A DNA stretch of 64,000 nt from Hetaerina americana. Lineage: Eukaryota; Arthropoda; Insecta; Odonata; Calopterygidae. The stretch is from positions 1,663,501 to 1,727,500 of the forward strand of contig JAKTNV010000018.1 of the NCBI GenBank assembly GCA_022747635.1, in the 5' to 3' direction. Below, piece by piece: positions 11,119 to 24,120 of the stretch. The notes under the pieces are model-generated. The model did no database searches, was not told the origin of the DNA, and saw nothing but the letters and a program-made list of their open reading frames with translations. The position numbers were made by a program, and so were the translations under genes. Each line of letters opens with the position of its first letter. Within the stretch, counting starts at the first letter, position 1.

Positions 11119-12184
11119 GGCGAATAATACCGGACAATTGTTGTTTTGCGGGACGTCTCGGGCGTAGATAAAAATACTGACAAACACACACACACACACG
11201 TACAATATAGCGGTTGGTACAGTATCACATTCTTGCTTTAGTTATTTTGCGAGCTTGCATAAATGTGAATTCTCAAAATATGAATCTGTGGATCTCGAAG
11301 CAAACTCTAACTCATACACACTTCGTCTTTGGTGACGACATCCCGTCTCTGTGTTGATTATTTCTTTTACCTCCCGGATGCGTGACGTAAAATATCGTTG
11401 AGGAATAGGAATATCGGTGCGGCGACATGACTTCCTTTTTTTAAAGTGTTTTGCTTTTGAAAAGAGAAAGTTTTTTTGCCTCATTCTGTACAATTTAGCG
11501 AACATTTTGATAGAATCAGTACAAGAAGAACATTTTTTTAAACTGTGTATAAACAATTAGTTCAATGTAACCTCTTCTGACATTTTCATGGCGGATCGAA
11601 GCATCAAAGGGTCGAGCATGGAAAGTCATTTAGCAGATTGATGTCGCAGAGTTTGGCGAGGGAGGGCTGCGTTCCCCTGGCATTCCCTCCGCCTTAATCC
11701 TGCGTGTCTTTCGCGCGTGTCGCTCCCAACTCTTGTCTTCCCCATTCCGCTGCCCCGGCAGCTAAGCAGAAAGGCCCATCACAACCGTCTAATTTTCTCC
11801 AGGATCTATATAAATATTGAGTCGTTGAGACGGCATGTAAAAGGACTTGGACACGCCCTGGCCAACATAATCGAAAAAGTCAAAGTGCAGTTCACTGCTT
11901 CGGAAATCCGTGAATCTCGTTAGTTACTCGCCGCCTCACTTCTCCTCTCCCCTTTTATTGAAATGAACTTCAATCTGTTTTAGTCGCGTCGTTTTTTGAG
12001 TTCGTTTTGTCGTGCCTCAGCGCCTTTGTTCTTCTCCTGCGCCCCGCCTTCATTTCTTAGAAATGCCTTCTCGTTGACTGCCCCTCCCCGCCCCACCACA
12101 CCCCAACCTCGACCCTTTAAGTCCTTTTCGGTCGGAACGGAGACTGAAGAATAGGTTGCTATTTATATTTTGAGCTTAATAATG
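11119..12184. other. Mostly unassigned; mariner-type end at about 11427-11470
   Basis: A short (CA)n run lies near 11185-11200. The stretch GGTGCGGCGACATGACTTCC followed by T7 and AAAGTGTTTTGC (about 11427-11460) matches the right end of the mariner remnant at 39.1 kb and a solo end at 32.02 kb. It is probably a solo terminal repeat or MITE end. Nothing else recognised. Confidence 0.45.
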
Positions 12185-13005
12185 AAAAGACGGTAATTTA
12201 TTGTTGAAAATGTCTTTATTGTTTTTCGAAGTAATCTACATGATAATCAATATACTCTTGCATGCCCCCGAACCAATTTTAGCAACACTTTTACCACTCC
12301 GATTGAGGTCCCTCCAAAACATGGTTTTTGAATGCATCAACGGCTTCTTCAGGCGCCGAAAAACGTTGGCCCCGCAATTTTTTCTTGATAAACGGGAATA
12401 AAAAAGAAGACATTTGGTGCTCAATTAGGGCTGTACGGAGGATGACTCATCAATTCGACGTTTTGGCCAGTCAAACAGGTACGAGTTGTTTCAGCCGATC
12501 TGTGAGAGCTTGCCCATTGCCATGATGAAGAATTATCCTTCGTTGCCGCTTCTTTTCCGTATTCCACGAAGCACTTGCGGCAAACAAATGCTCGAGTACT
12601 ACCATTCAGAATTCACGGTTCTACGTTGCTCTAACGGTACGGTTGCCACATGTGCACTTATTCCCAAGAAAAAGGCTTTTGCTTCGTTATGATTCGTGCG
12701 CGAATCACTTTTGTCGGATTTGGCTCGTCTTGGAAGACCCATACGACAGTGGATTGCTGTTTTGTTTCGGGCTCATACGTATAGATCCAAGCTTCGTCAC
12801 CTGTGTAAATGTTATACGTAAACAGCTTTTGATGCCCCGCGATTTTAGTATTTGTTGAGCATTTCTTTGCACCAATTGACACGGGCATCTTTTTAAGCTT
12901 TTTTCAAATTATGCGGGATCCAATGCAAACAAATTTTTTCAAAGCTAAATGGTTATGCAACATCTTATTGATGCTCATGTCATTCTAATTCCTGTCCCTG
13001 TCATG
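12185..13005 (-). pseudogene. Mariner transposase pseudogene
   Basis: Minus-strand translation in shifting frames gives, in order: a helix-turn-helix end (MTSINKMLHNHLALKK), ARVNWCKEML, YNIYTGDEAWIYTYEPETKQ (first catalytic Asp intact), FQDEPNPTKV, RTVNSEWY, RIILHHGNG (the second Asp of HHDN is Gly), KKKLRGQRFSAPEEAVDAFK and a C-terminal RMQKC-like stretch. This is the layout of a DD34D mariner transposase. Several stops and frameshifts are present and the HPPYSPDLAP segment is largely lost, so the copy is dead. Confidence 0.85.
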
Positions 13006-14430
13006 CATGGGCATAAGTAATACTCCACTCGTGTGGACAGCTATGTCGCCAAACATTCATTTGAATGCTGTTATTGAGTTCGTCATATTACTGATGAAAT
13101 CATTGATGTCGAAATCTCAGAATTACATTAGCAATTTTCTTCAGCATATACAAAATGCAACGAAGTACTTCAATGCAATCTATGTTGAAATGCAATCTTA
13201 ATAATATACAATAGTAGTATAATCTTCATCATTTATGCTATGCAAAAGAAACGTTTTAATACGTTACAAAACGTAATCAGAGACAATATTCATCATATAC
13301 CATAGTAATGTGATCTTCATCATATTCATTAGTAGTATTTTGATGAGTTATATAAATGATGAGTTATAAAATATTATTAAACTCATTCAGATTCTGCTAA
13401 GCCTGTGAGTTATGCCTTGACAGCAGGTGCTACATCAGCAAAAACAGAGAGCTATAAAGTGTTGCAATCATGAAACTATGTAAATTATTTGTATTCTGTA
13501 TAAATTTTCGTTCCAAGCTCCTAGTCCCTTCTGAGTAATAGCCACTCTTTTATTCTCCCTTTCACAGCATTTACGGACTATGATATTCTTCGATCCCCAT
13601 GAAGCATTTCATTAACAATTAGAGCCACAATAACCTCCAATTGTCTTCTAACTTGATCTCTGCATGATATTTTTTTGTTAAGTAAAATAATATTGTCCTT
13701 TAATGGTAATTCCTTTTTTTAGGTAAATCAGACATTTTCTCTTCAATTTTTTAAGTTAATATTTTAGTATATTCATTTGTTTAGAATCAGTGGATCCCCA
13801 TGCTCTTATACACCATATCTTAAAATACTCTCAACCAGTGCAAACTACGCAAGCTTAATCACATTCATTCGTGCTAAACTGGCGATGCAGTGAACTTGAC
13901 TAAGAATGCACTCGCAATTTAATTTTGAACGCATACTAATTGGTTGGGGTGCTTAAATACGGATTTGAATTTGAATTTCCCGCCATTTCGTAGTTAAGCT
14001 GGAACTCGCGATAGGTGTTCTTGAAAGTTATAGACATCTAGTTAACAGTCATGACCTCAAAATGGCCTATATGTTACGCTCAAGTGCGGAGTATACAATC
14101 GAAGAGACGCTATTATCGAGAGTGTTATCGCGCTTGGCGTTATATTTCGAAATAGTTCGATTCTTCTTCTGGTGTAGCCCACGGATCAACTGTATTGTAG
14201 GATATTGTGGCTAAGTATAATGCTTCGGAGAAGTCTGCTGGGGAAGGTTTAGCTAACCCGGCGAGGGAATCTCATTCGAAGGAACGCGTGCTTGTCCGGA
14301 TTTAAGCGCCGCACCTTATATGTATACGACTACCTCCTTAGTTCATTAGATTGGTTATTATTTCATTTCGATTGAGGAGCACGTTGAGAGTGTGCTGAGC
14401 AAGTTATATACAGGTATTTTATACGAACGT
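13006..14430. other. AT-rich DNA, nothing recognised
   Basis: Long AT-rich stretch with no shared repeats and no coding evidence. Confidence 0.5.
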
Positions 14431-14732
14431 GGGGATCGAGATGGTGCGGTGGCTGGCTTCCCACCCAGAGGGCCCGGGTTCGAATCCCGGCGGTGTTGAA
14501 TATTTTTCAGTAGTTCTCAATCCCTACTTGAGGTGCTTTTTGGAGGGCGCCTTGAGTGAGTACACCGTCCGTCGGATGGGACGTTAAACTGTTTGACCCC
14601 TTGGCGCTTTTCGTTAACAGAGTAGGCTAATACCGACGCCGGGTTTCTCTCCACCTTTCATCCTTCCCTGTCCATCCCTAATGGCGCAAATGACCTCGGC
14701 GATCGGTCGCCTCCCTTGTGTACTACTACTAG
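14431..14732 (+). mobile_element. SINE family C, copy 2 (best preserved)
   Basis: Starts GGGGATCGAGATGGTGCGG, with B box GGTTCGAATCC inside CCCGGGTTCGAATCCCGG. It continues through GTCCGTCGGATGGGACGTTA, CGACGCCGGGTTTCTCTCC, AATGGCGCAAATGACCTCGG and GGTCGCCTCCC, and ends in a (TAC)n-type tail (TACTACTACTAG). About 300 bp. It is a useful reference for the copies at 9916 and 39562. Confidence 0.9.
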
Positions 14733-17540
14733 TTCTCTAACCAATATTGATTTTACTAGGTGTTATTCCCCTTTCCAGGATTGAATAATATGTTAATTTG
14801 CTCATATCTCTGTTGCAGGTGAGTGTTGCTGACGAAGTACCCCTTGAGTCTTGATACTTGTTGAAGTAAGTTGTCTCTCTCTCATTCTGTACACGTATAA
14901 ATTATCATCCGGTATGTTTCGATTCCTTTTTTATCTTTTGATGCCCAGTTTCTCATTCCATGAGTCAAAAGTGAGCCTTCACATTCAGGTACATTACCTC
15001 TGCCCCGTGACTGCGTTTCACAGGGTGTGTGTCATGTCCTGCATCATTGAACAATTGCCCATTACCTGTTTACTTATAGCTTCGAGACGCACCCGAAAGC
15101 CTAACCCTCGGAATGGCGAGGCGAGTGGTTTTGCTATTTCATAGTATGCGAGTATGCAATTCAAATTAATATTTTGAGGGTCAAAACTTTGGTCTTTGCA
15201 ACATTTAAAAATGGAAAAGTGCAAAGTTATTCGATGTTTTCCGCCCTTAATATCCTTACCGCCTTTGAGAATATTCGCATGAATGCATTACAGGTATGAA
15301 AATGAATGTGGTTGAGTTTCATACAATATTAGTAATTGAATACCATCAGTTAAACAGTGATATCGAAGCATATGCCTAAGTAAATGTTTTTCTAGCGGAA
15401 AATTGCCGCCATATCCGACAATATTACGTTGAAATTTCAGGTATCACGCCGGGTTCATTTGATAACAGACAACCTGTGAACATTCCGAATTATAGTATAA
15501 TTTCATTTTTACTAAATTTGTACCTGTTTAAAAGTTTATTTTCACAATTTGCTCTCTTTTTAAACCTAGTAACTACCATTTTACGGGTAAATTGTTATTG
15601 GAGTGTTAATTACTCTTCGCCTCGGATTTCGCAGCCGAATCATCGGCAGAAATAAGTTTTACTGAAGTTTATTTCTCAGGTAATAACTACTCTAAATCCC
15701 TCCAGTGGGTAAAGTCACCCAGGGAAGAACTAAACGTTCTGGTGGACTTGAAGGGCTCTTCTTTCCAAAAGAAGTATCCATTCTCTCAGAGTGGTCTCAT
15801 GTGTTAGAAAAAACGAAGGCACGGGACCAATTGAAGGTAATGTACTGTGTCTGTCTACCCGAATCACCGCTAATTAACCGCTCGGAGAAGACTTAATATG
15901 TGATGAGGTCAGATTGTCTTTTATAACTAGATGGGCCCAAGACTCCGTGGTTGGAAGGAGAACTATTAATGGTTTAGTTATAAATATAGAATGCAGGAGG
16001 ATGGGTCAGTGGCAAAAAACAGAAATCGAAAAGGAGAGCGGTCAATTGAGATAACAAAATGTATGTTCAGACAAGTAAGCAACGAGGTGGGCGATCATTG
16101 AGCTTGACTCAAGGTCAATGTGAGGGGATGGAGGTATGGGATGGGATGAATCCTAATTGAAAGAGAGGAATAATGCTTTGACTAGCGATGAAGACTGGTT
16201 TAAGTGTCATGTGAAGGTAGCGTGAATCGAGAGCAGATGTGTCTGTTGACGGATTTGGGCGGAAGATTAATTTGAAGGATAATTTCCGTTAATTAAGGAC
16301 GCGATGGCAATAATTGCGTCGGGACAATGAGCATTCGAAAAGAGAAGGAACTCGACGACGGAGACTTCAGTAAAGACTCGGAAGCCGATCGACTTCGGAA
16401 GGTTGGCATTATAACGTAAGGTTTCGAGAGGTGGTTGGTTCTTGGCCGTCGATTGGAGGTTCGGTGCGGTTAGGTAGGAAAGTAATTTGTCCGGGAAAAA
16501 GTGATGGAGCGACAGGAGGCGATGTTGTAAGCGAAGGGTTCGAAGGTGTTGAGATAAGTTCCAAGAGGGCAAGGGATGAGGGGGATGCCATAGTGTAATG
16601 TGGGGCACGGGAGGGGGAACGGAGGATGTTGCGGCGAGGGAGAGGGCCATAATGCCGATGCGTGCATTGTGGGCGGGGCTACAAAGGGCGGTGTGCTGAA
16701 TATAAGGAGAAGTGAATCGCGAATGCCGTTCATGTGTGTGTGTGTGTATGTATGCATTATGCCGAGGCACTGCAAGGGTCCCCGACGTTGTGTAATAGTT
16801 ATGGAGGGCCATAGAGAACCTCCCTCTTTCCGTCCGTTAGAATGCCTATGATGTTGTTCGGAACACTGAAGGGCCTCTCGGAGGGAGGAATAGAGTGATG
16901 TGCCAAAGGATCTCTACGCGGTTGTGCGAGATGGCGCCCATTGGGTGGGATGGAGGGCGAGCGGGTGGGCGATGAGGGGTGCGGAGGGAATGAATGGCAA
17001 TAATTATAAACGGAAATGTTAAAAAGAGGAAGTTTAAGAGGCAAAGGTTGTTTGTCAATATTTCTGCTTTCTTACTAAATTCGGGCGGAATTATTTTACT
17101 TTTTCTTGACACATAGGAGCGGTATTCTTTATTTCAGCGAGTAAAATTAAAGTTCGACTCGGTGAGGGCATATTATTAATGATGCTCGAATTAGGGTAAG
17201 CCTCAATTGCACTTAATTGCCGTAAACCACCACTGCCACGTCACATCAAAGCACTTAATAATGGTAATGCATACATGCGTGAAACAGTGAAAGGTATTTC
17301 TAATGTACGCGTGTCATGCTGTTTTATTTCTGGAAGTACCGTTATATTTTCTTTTATTTTATTCCTCACTTCCACCTTAGAGAACTGAAAATTCATTATT
17401 TTGAATGTACTTACTGGTACAGTATTAGTTCATTGATATGAAGTGAACAGGCAATCGTTCCCTGATTTGTTATTATGAAATATATTCTTTGAGGCGTCAC
17501 TCATCACCCGCGCGGATCCATTTTATAATTTTTGGGGACT
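14733..17540. other. No gene recognised; purine-rich patch
   Basis: 14733-16260 is AT-rich without recognisable features. 16260-17000 is GC-richer, with the plus strand G/A-rich (the mirror of the pyrimidine islands) and a (GT)n run near 16734-16747. The 181-codon minus-strand frame at 16267-16812 has low-complexity Pro/Ser/His content and no domain. Confidence 0.4.
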
Positions 17541-18085
17541 ATTATAAGGTAATCTACCGGTTAAGGTAGGTTTTTGGATGGACACGACTACCGATTAAAT
17601 ATTTTCTGACTTCTAACAAAACAAAACACAGTCCGGCAACCTACTCTGCATCAGGTCCCTCTTAATCTCTGAGTACTTCCTTCCTCCCTTCAACCCGCCC
17701 AACATCCCTATCCCTTATTCCTGCCCTTTCCTCGTTTGCCTAACATTCTCCCCTCTATTACAGTCTTCAACATCCCGTTGTCGATCAATGCGCCCTTAAT
17801 TCCTGCCTTCATAGGATTTCTCCCAACAAACCCCTCTCTTCGCCCAGTACTTCCTCATCTGTTTTCTTCTCGGTCCATTTCACCTTCTTCATTCTTCTCC
17901 TCACCCACATTTCAGAGGCCTCCAGTCTACTTCTATCCTCCTGCTTCAGTGACCACGTTTCCGCGCCGTACATAGCTATGCTCCGTATCAAAGTTTTGAC
18001 GAGTCTTTTCTTAATATCCTTACTCAACGTATCTGTGACCAACTCCCTCCTTCTGGCGAAAGCCTCTATTTGGGGATATACGCAT
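17541..18085 (-). pseudogene. RTE-clade LINE, C-terminal and 3' UTR fragment
   Basis: Minus strand. The 3' end (17541-17575) reads as the reverse complement of CCTACCTTAACCGGTAGATT, the signature shared by all RTE ends here. The frame at 17809-18075 encodes SKDIKKRLVKTLIRSIAMYG, AETWSLKQEDRSRLEASEMW and KVKWTEKKTDEEVL. These correspond to the last part of ORF2 seen at 56.7 and 59.0 kb. The ORF end is degraded and the copy is 5' truncated. Confidence 0.85.
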
Positions 18086-19725
18086 CTCATGCTTCTTACG
18101 CCCGCCTCGTTGTGCTCCCCCTCCCTTGAGACTGTAATTGTAAATATGGCAAGATGAGACGCATGTGACCCATCTTCGTCTCCGACTCCTCTTTATAAGC
18201 CTATCTCTTGTCCTTGTGCGTATTCTTCAGCTTTTGTTGAACCCCCCCCCCCCCCACAGTCACCTCCCTCGCTGACTTGCTGATGTCTTCATGGGAATGC
18301 ATAGAAGTGGAAGCCCGCAAGAGATGGCATTCTCTCTTGCCAACGGAAGGGGCCTCTGCGTCCTCCGCGCCGGGAGAGAGTGCGCTCGGTGATGGTGCCC
18401 TCCCTGACCACTCTGCCCCCTCCCCCATCTTCTGGACCAATCGGAATCATGCATACCTCTCGCCTTCTCCATTTCCTCTCATCCACTGATATGCGTCGTG
18501 CGTGAGCTCTTCCTCTTCCACGTTTGCCCTCCCATCCATCCCACTTAGCTCAACTACCGCCCAAGCCTTACTCCTCCTTGACCCTTTCTTTCATTTACGT
18601 CCCCTTCAGGCTTTCGCTTTCTCAAAGAGGAATAAAACCAACATCGGGCAGACCTCATGCCAACGTCCGCATATTTTTGTCTTTGTGTCAACATCCTAGG
18701 TGTTTGATTTACGGCCAGACCTCCCTCAGTACCCCTCCCCCCTGTGGTTTCGCGTGTGCATCTCGCCTCACGCCGCTTCCTTCCCTATCCATCTTCCTTC
18801 CCCCCCTTCTTCTTTTCCCGTGTACTCCCCCCCCTGCAGCTGCATTATATCTCATAGATATCTTTATCCTGCTCCTTGCCTACCTGTTTCACTCCCAATT
18901 TTTTTCATGCCTTCATATCCGATAACGGTTGCTGTAACTCCTCTCATTTCATCCATCTTTGTTTTTGTGGGTACATCTGTGTTTATTTCTCTCCAAATAC
19001 TCCTCTCCCTCCCCCCCTGCTTCGAATCCCGCTGTGCGTATCTCATTTCCAGCCCCCCACCCCCCCTTCTCGTGGGTCGGTCTCATATTTCAAACGGTCA
19101 CTCTTGACCGATGTCGATCCGCGAGAGCGGACGAGGAGGCGTCGGAATGCAGAAAGTGAAACTCGCCGCGTCTCTCGACGTGCCCGCCGGCTCACCTGAC
19201 AACCGCGATGATTTGTGGAGTGCCCTCGCTGGTGCGCGGTGCTTGCTTTCGCCGTCAGCGCTTTGGGGGAGGGGGGGAAGGAGCACGCACCGTCAAACAC
19301 AGTTCCTTTCCATTAGGTGTTTCCGGAACTCCATTGTATGCATTGTCTACCGTTTTACCCTTATCTTTGTAATGCCTAGTACCTTACATTGCTTAAGGCT
19401 CTTTAAGTTGGGTCTCCAACGTTGGGGCAATTCGTCCTGCATCTGTTTATTTGGTGCTCTACTGCATTCGAAGCTGCGGGGTCCACCTTCGTTGCAAGAT
19501 CTCCAATCGCCTTCAGCAAGGGTCAACTGTGTCACTTCCGCAACGGTACCACAAACCGCCAAAGATTCTATTACTTCGCCATCGACAATTACCAAGCTTC
19601 GACTCTTCTTTTCCTGCGACTCTTCGATTTCTACTTCTGATGATAATTATGATTGGTAGATAATATTGAAACAGCATTATACTGTTGCATGCCTGGTGCA
19701 TTAATGCACGCTGTACTACACCTAC
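18086..19725. other. Pyrimidine-rich island; unassigned
   Basis: Highly C/T-rich plus strand, including a 16-base C run at 18241-18256. The overlapping frames are Pro/Ser/Leu-rich. A minus-strand frame at 19347-19595 has less biased composition, but I recognise no family in it. Confidence 0.4.
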
Positions 19726-19727
19726 GT

Positions 19728-19960
19728 GGTACCCTGCAAACCACCCAGGGGGTGTTTGGCGGGAGGTGATGCTAGCGAGGCAACCAAAAAATAGGTCGGA
19801 ATAGGATAACGCTCGTCAGAAAGGACGGGGGACGCCTGCACGTGGAATGGAAGAGAGGTGTGACGCGGTGCTCAATGTTAGGTTGTGTTTTGTTCGGAGG
19901 TGGGTTAAGGAATGAACGCATTCCCTAAGCGGTCGAGTACAAGCCATAATAATATATTGT
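19728..19960 (-). mobile_element. LINE/F-type 3' end fragment
   Basis: The stretch GGTACCCTGCAAACCACCC followed by GGTGTTTGGCGGGAGGTGA (19729-19768) is the reverse complement of the 3' terminal hairpin shared by family F and the CR1/L2-like LINE. Sequence beyond it does not match the other copies clearly, so the extent is approximate. Confidence 0.5.
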
Positions 19961-20189
19961 TTATCTCAGTAAAATGCAATTAATTACCCTCGAGAGTTGT
20001 TTTTCACCATCAAATACTCGAGGCTGTGTCTTAACCCCCCTTTCACTCTGTTCGGAGATTTATTCTTTAATATTTATTCTCTTTAAAGAAATAATTTGAA
20101 TTTATTAATTCACTCGTGTCCTTTGGGCTGTTAGCTCTAGTTAACTTTATGCTTAACTTAGTGGCGTATCCAAAATGTTAAAGGAGATA

Positions 20190-20447
20190 TGCTGGGAATC
20201 ACTCACGGAGCGAAGGTTAAAATTATAGATTGAATGTATTTTCGGGCGAGATCATGGCAATAATATTCGGGAGATTATGTGCAGAATAGATAGACTATTA
20301 GATGCCATTATTCCACAAACAATAAAGGATCATAATAATGTTTTCCGACCGCGCTGGGAGGGAAAAGTATTTTGGAAAAAATCTTTATGTAATCACCCCC
20401 TGCCACACCCTAGCGGTGGCTGTGAGGGTACTGTGTAGGAAATAAGT
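20190..20447 (+). mobile_element. Non-autonomous element family F, copy 3
   Basis: Plus-strand copy containing GGAGCGAAGGTTAAAATTAT, AGATTGAATGTATTT, AAGGATCATAATAATG, CCGACCGCGCTGGG and the terminal hairpin CACCCCCTGCCACACCC through GCGGTGGCTGTGAGGGTA. Compared with copy 1 the interior is shorter. No coding capacity. Confidence 0.7.
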
Positions 20448-23170
20448 AACCACGCCTCATATTTTTATTAGAGCATACCAGCAAAAATGTGGAAACCATC
20501 CCTCGTCCCTATGTTTAAAAAATAGTAATGAAATTTTAAAAATTTGTCGGTTTCATATCCTAAAGGAATAGGAGCGTAGATTCTCCAAGTGTGCGGAAAA
20601 TGCATACTTTACCGCGAATGAAACAGTCAAGGAAAAGATTATTTTTGCTAACTTTTCCATTTACCACGCAAGACCGTCGAAAATGAAGTTTTTCCCCTTA
20701 ATCCCTTCGCCGTTTCCTCGTATTTCTTTCATGGTATGTTCGCCCGCCCCTCCCCCCCCATCTCCTTCAACGTGGCTGCCATAGTTGCACGCGGATGGAC
20801 CGTCTCTTTTATCGCCCAGAGAGCAAGAAGGAAGCCATCACAAAGAGCCCTCTGCGACCCTAAGAAGGGAATATCTTTCGGCGGCGCGCGCTGCTCTCTC
20901 CCTCCCACCTTCCCCGAGGACTTCCCACCGCCTCTTCTCATTCCTCTATCCGTTTTCCCCACCCCGCCGGCCCCCACCATCTGCCGCATGGCGCCCAAAC
21001 CCAATTTTCCCCCGACCGCCTTACCTGCCCGCTTTAATCTCTCCCTCCCCATCCACTCGGGAGTATCTCCCCGGCCGCACCCCATCCCCTGCCTCTTCAT
21101 CCCCCCACGGGTGCCGCCCGCTCGTTTGCGCACCTTGCAGCTATGTCCAAGGGCTCCATCCGCACCGCACCCCTTATCGCCCTTTATTCCCTCCCCGCCC
21201 CTCCTCCGCCTCCCCGGCCTCTTCCTTCCTTAGCATTCCGTTTACCACTGGCAATTTTCCGCCATTCCCGCCCATCGGGGTTCTTTTCGACTTCTTTTTC
21301 CGGCCGCAAGTCCTCCTTCAATAATCTATGGAGTTCGCTTAGGAGGGCGGGGGGGGGGGGGCGAGGGAGGGTTTCGGGAGTTCCCAGGGGGCCGCAGCTA
21401 TTCCCTAGGAAGCAGTCGCCCTCGGAGCTGTCCAAGGGGACCCACCCCCTCGCGTCCCCCGCCCGACCTGCCTCGCCTTGCACTTCGGGGAAAACGCATC
21501 TCCGGAAGAAAGGAAACTTATAATGATGACCGGGAGCGCCAAGATGTTCCTTTTTCACCCGTGAATATTTAACAGATTCCATAACCTCTTACGCATTCAT
21601 TTGACAACCAATAATGCTCGTCGCATTTTTGCGAGGGTATGAATTTTAGCCAGCCAAACATTAATTTCCCAGCGTCAACACTTTCCTTCTTTTCAAGGAA
21701 TTTCTCCTAAAAGAGGACGACGCTCGTATGTTTCCATAGTCAATTACGTTCTTTTATCTTCTGTAGCCAAGGTTCTGTGTATGTAAAGTTAACGACTTCA
21801 CCTTTCCATAAACTTAGTTTTTGTGTTTATGGCAAGTTTTGTGCACTAATGGAAGTGGCAGGATCTGATAACAGGGACGGAATAGACGAGGAATATTTTC
21901 CCCTTCAAAGATTTCGCTCATCAATTCATAGCGAGAAAGGCAGAAACGGTATTTGCTTGAATAAAATAATTATCTGTAAATGCATGAATTTCGTGTAATC
22001 GTTCTTGTAATGCGACTGTTTTGTTCCAACTATTTTATTGGGCTCGAGAGAAAGCATTTTTCAGAGTCCGCCGAGCGGAAAATACGTCGTTGCCAGACAT
22101 AGTTGGGAAATTTCCGATCTTTAACAGATGAAAAGGCACCCTTCTGCAAACAGTTGACGGTAACCTAGTTCACCACTGCATTGCGATCATAATAGATTGA
22201 AGAACTTATATCGGTTACTTCTTTTTATAATTAAATTATTTTCAACGAGAATTGCTTTCGTAACTTGAGACGACTAAGGGAGAGTGGCAATATGAAATGC
22301 GTAGATGTCTTTTTATGGAAATATTGCATTTTAGAATCAGTAAACATTTTATATCCCTATCCGATGTAATTTTTACTATTTTAATTGGGACGTAAACTTC
22401 TGACAAGATGAATTTTCCTTTTCTTTTGGTTTTGGGGTGATGAGATGGGTAGTGCTTTGTCTCCGATGTTTTCTGATGGCTTGTAAAACCGTTCATTGCG
22501 TCGGATTCACAATTTCTAATTGCGTCCTTCAGTGAAAGCAAACCTCTCTCCGGCGAACGTTCCCCTCCACTTTTCCCGGCCCCAAATTTCCTCTAATTAA
22601 CACCCCTCCGTAATACCGTAAATAACCCTTTCTTTGTTAATTACTCTTCTTACTTCTCACTGCTACGTATATATTTCCATTAACACGAATCGTATCTCTT
22701 TGTCCGCTTTCATTTGTTTCAGTTGTGTTTCATGAGGCATTACAGATATGCATACACTCCCCAGTCGACCTCATTAGTTTTCCTTGTGTAATACTTAATG
22801 CATTGGTTTGACAAATAAATAACATTTCATGAATTTCTTCGAACTTTCAACTATTTCCTCGGCCACTCCTTTAAAGTGGGGGACTGTTCCGCTCATGGTT
22901 TTAGTGCATTCAATACGGTTGGCACGACGAAAATCGCTCGGAGGAGAGACCTGCGATTGTGGAATGGAAACTCGCTTGAATAGTGAAATTATGATTTTGT
23001 TGATGAAATAAATTAAGGTTTGAAATAACTTATTGAACCATTGAATATGCAAAAGTATATCCAAGGGATTTAAACAAGCAAGATTCGTCGTTGAAACTGC
23101 TGCCATCATTTAATTACCTGTAGAATACGGTAGAAGTCTCGGTGGAGGATCCGAAAGGAAGCGAATGTAC
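20448..23170. other. GC-rich island then AT-rich DNA
   Basis: 20740-21520 is a C/T-rich island with a G12 run near 21350. It has open frames on both strands without a recognisable domain. 21530-23170 is AT-rich with nothing identified. Confidence 0.4.
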
Positions 23171-23264
23171 GTACTAGGGTAGGATGAAAAGTAATGCACA
23201 CATGATTGTAGACCACAAAAAAAAACAAATAGCGAGATCGGGCAAAAAGTACATGTGAGTGCAA

Positions 23265-24120
23265 TTCTTAAGTTTAAAATTCATACATTTACTTTTCAAC
23301 ATAGTCACCGTTAAGGCTAACACATTTCTCCAAACGTGTGACAAGTTCTTTCATTCCGTCACTGAAAAACTCTTCCGACGTTTCTCAAATCCAGGACTTG
23401 ACAGCTTCCTTCACCTCATTGTCCGAGGTGTAATGATTGCCCTTGAGGTGTCTCTTGAGTTGAGGAGAAAATTAAAAATCGCAAGGCGCAAGATCGGGGG
23501 AATAAGGAGGGTGTGGAATCGGTTCAAATTTCAGGTTTCGCAGAGCCTCTCCAGTTGCGGGGTGTGGGGTGTGCGGGCGAGCGTTGTCATGTTGCAAGAT
23601 CATTGGCGTCAGGCTACCTTTATCACGACAAACTTCTTCCTTGGACAAATTCCAAAGAAACTGCGGGAGATGCCGGAAGAGTAACTTTTAACGGAGTCAT
23701 CCGCTAGTGTACAATTCAATGCCTCAATTTCAGAGTGTAAAAATCATTCGATTCAATCCCAGTCAAGGCGAATGATTTTTACACTCTGAAATTGTTGCAC
23801 TCTTCCTTGGATATGCCAATAAGGTGTGCGATGCGCTTTTGAGTGATTCGCCGGTCGTTTTGAAACTAATCTTCCACGAATTTCCAATGTTTATCGTCTG
23901 TGGCAGTGGTCGGACGCCCGCTGCGTGTTTCATCAGCGATTATGGCTTTTCCAGGCTCAAAGCCATGAAAGTTTGCTACCCATCGATAAAGAGTAGACCT
24001 ATCAACAAATTCGTCACCATAAGCAGCCTTTAAACGACGATGAATCTCGGAAGTCGTTACTTTTTCAGGAGTTAAAAATTCGACGACAGCACGCTGTTTA
24101 ATTCGCGTGACATAGCACTA
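23265..24120 (-). pseudogene. Mariner transposase pseudogene inside 23174-24296
   Basis: The C-terminal part reads in one minus-strand frame: MILQHDNARPHTPH (second Asp present), PIPHPPYSPDLAPCDF (third Asp present), LKRHLKGNHYTSDNEVKEAV and LVTRLEKCVSLNGDYVEK, then stop. Two in-frame stops interrupt it, one right after APCDF and one after KSWI. The DNA-binding part lies beyond the SINE (about 23880-24090), with reverse-complement frames resembling mariner helix-turn-helix sequence (YRWVANFHGFEPGKAIIADE, RSGRPTTATD). The region holding the first catalytic Asp is not recognisable. Not functional. Confidence 0.85.
23647..23800. mobile_element. SINE family A, copy 5, fold-back form
   Basis: Minus-strand SINE A body (23650-23750) joined to a plus-strand piece (23755-23800). 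Exact 26-base arms, 23725-23750 and 23769-23794, contain TTCAGAGTGTAAAAATCATT and its complement around an 18-base spacer. The spacer retains only a remnant of the tRNA-like head (CAATCCCAGTCAAGG). Both arms are the same SINE segment, so this is a head-to-head inverted duplication with most of the head deleted. Confidence 0.85.

Noticed and set aside
19347..19595. 82-codon minus-strand frame with unbiased composition
   Set aside because: Looked more gene-like than its neighbours, but I recognise no family and cannot support it from sequence alone.
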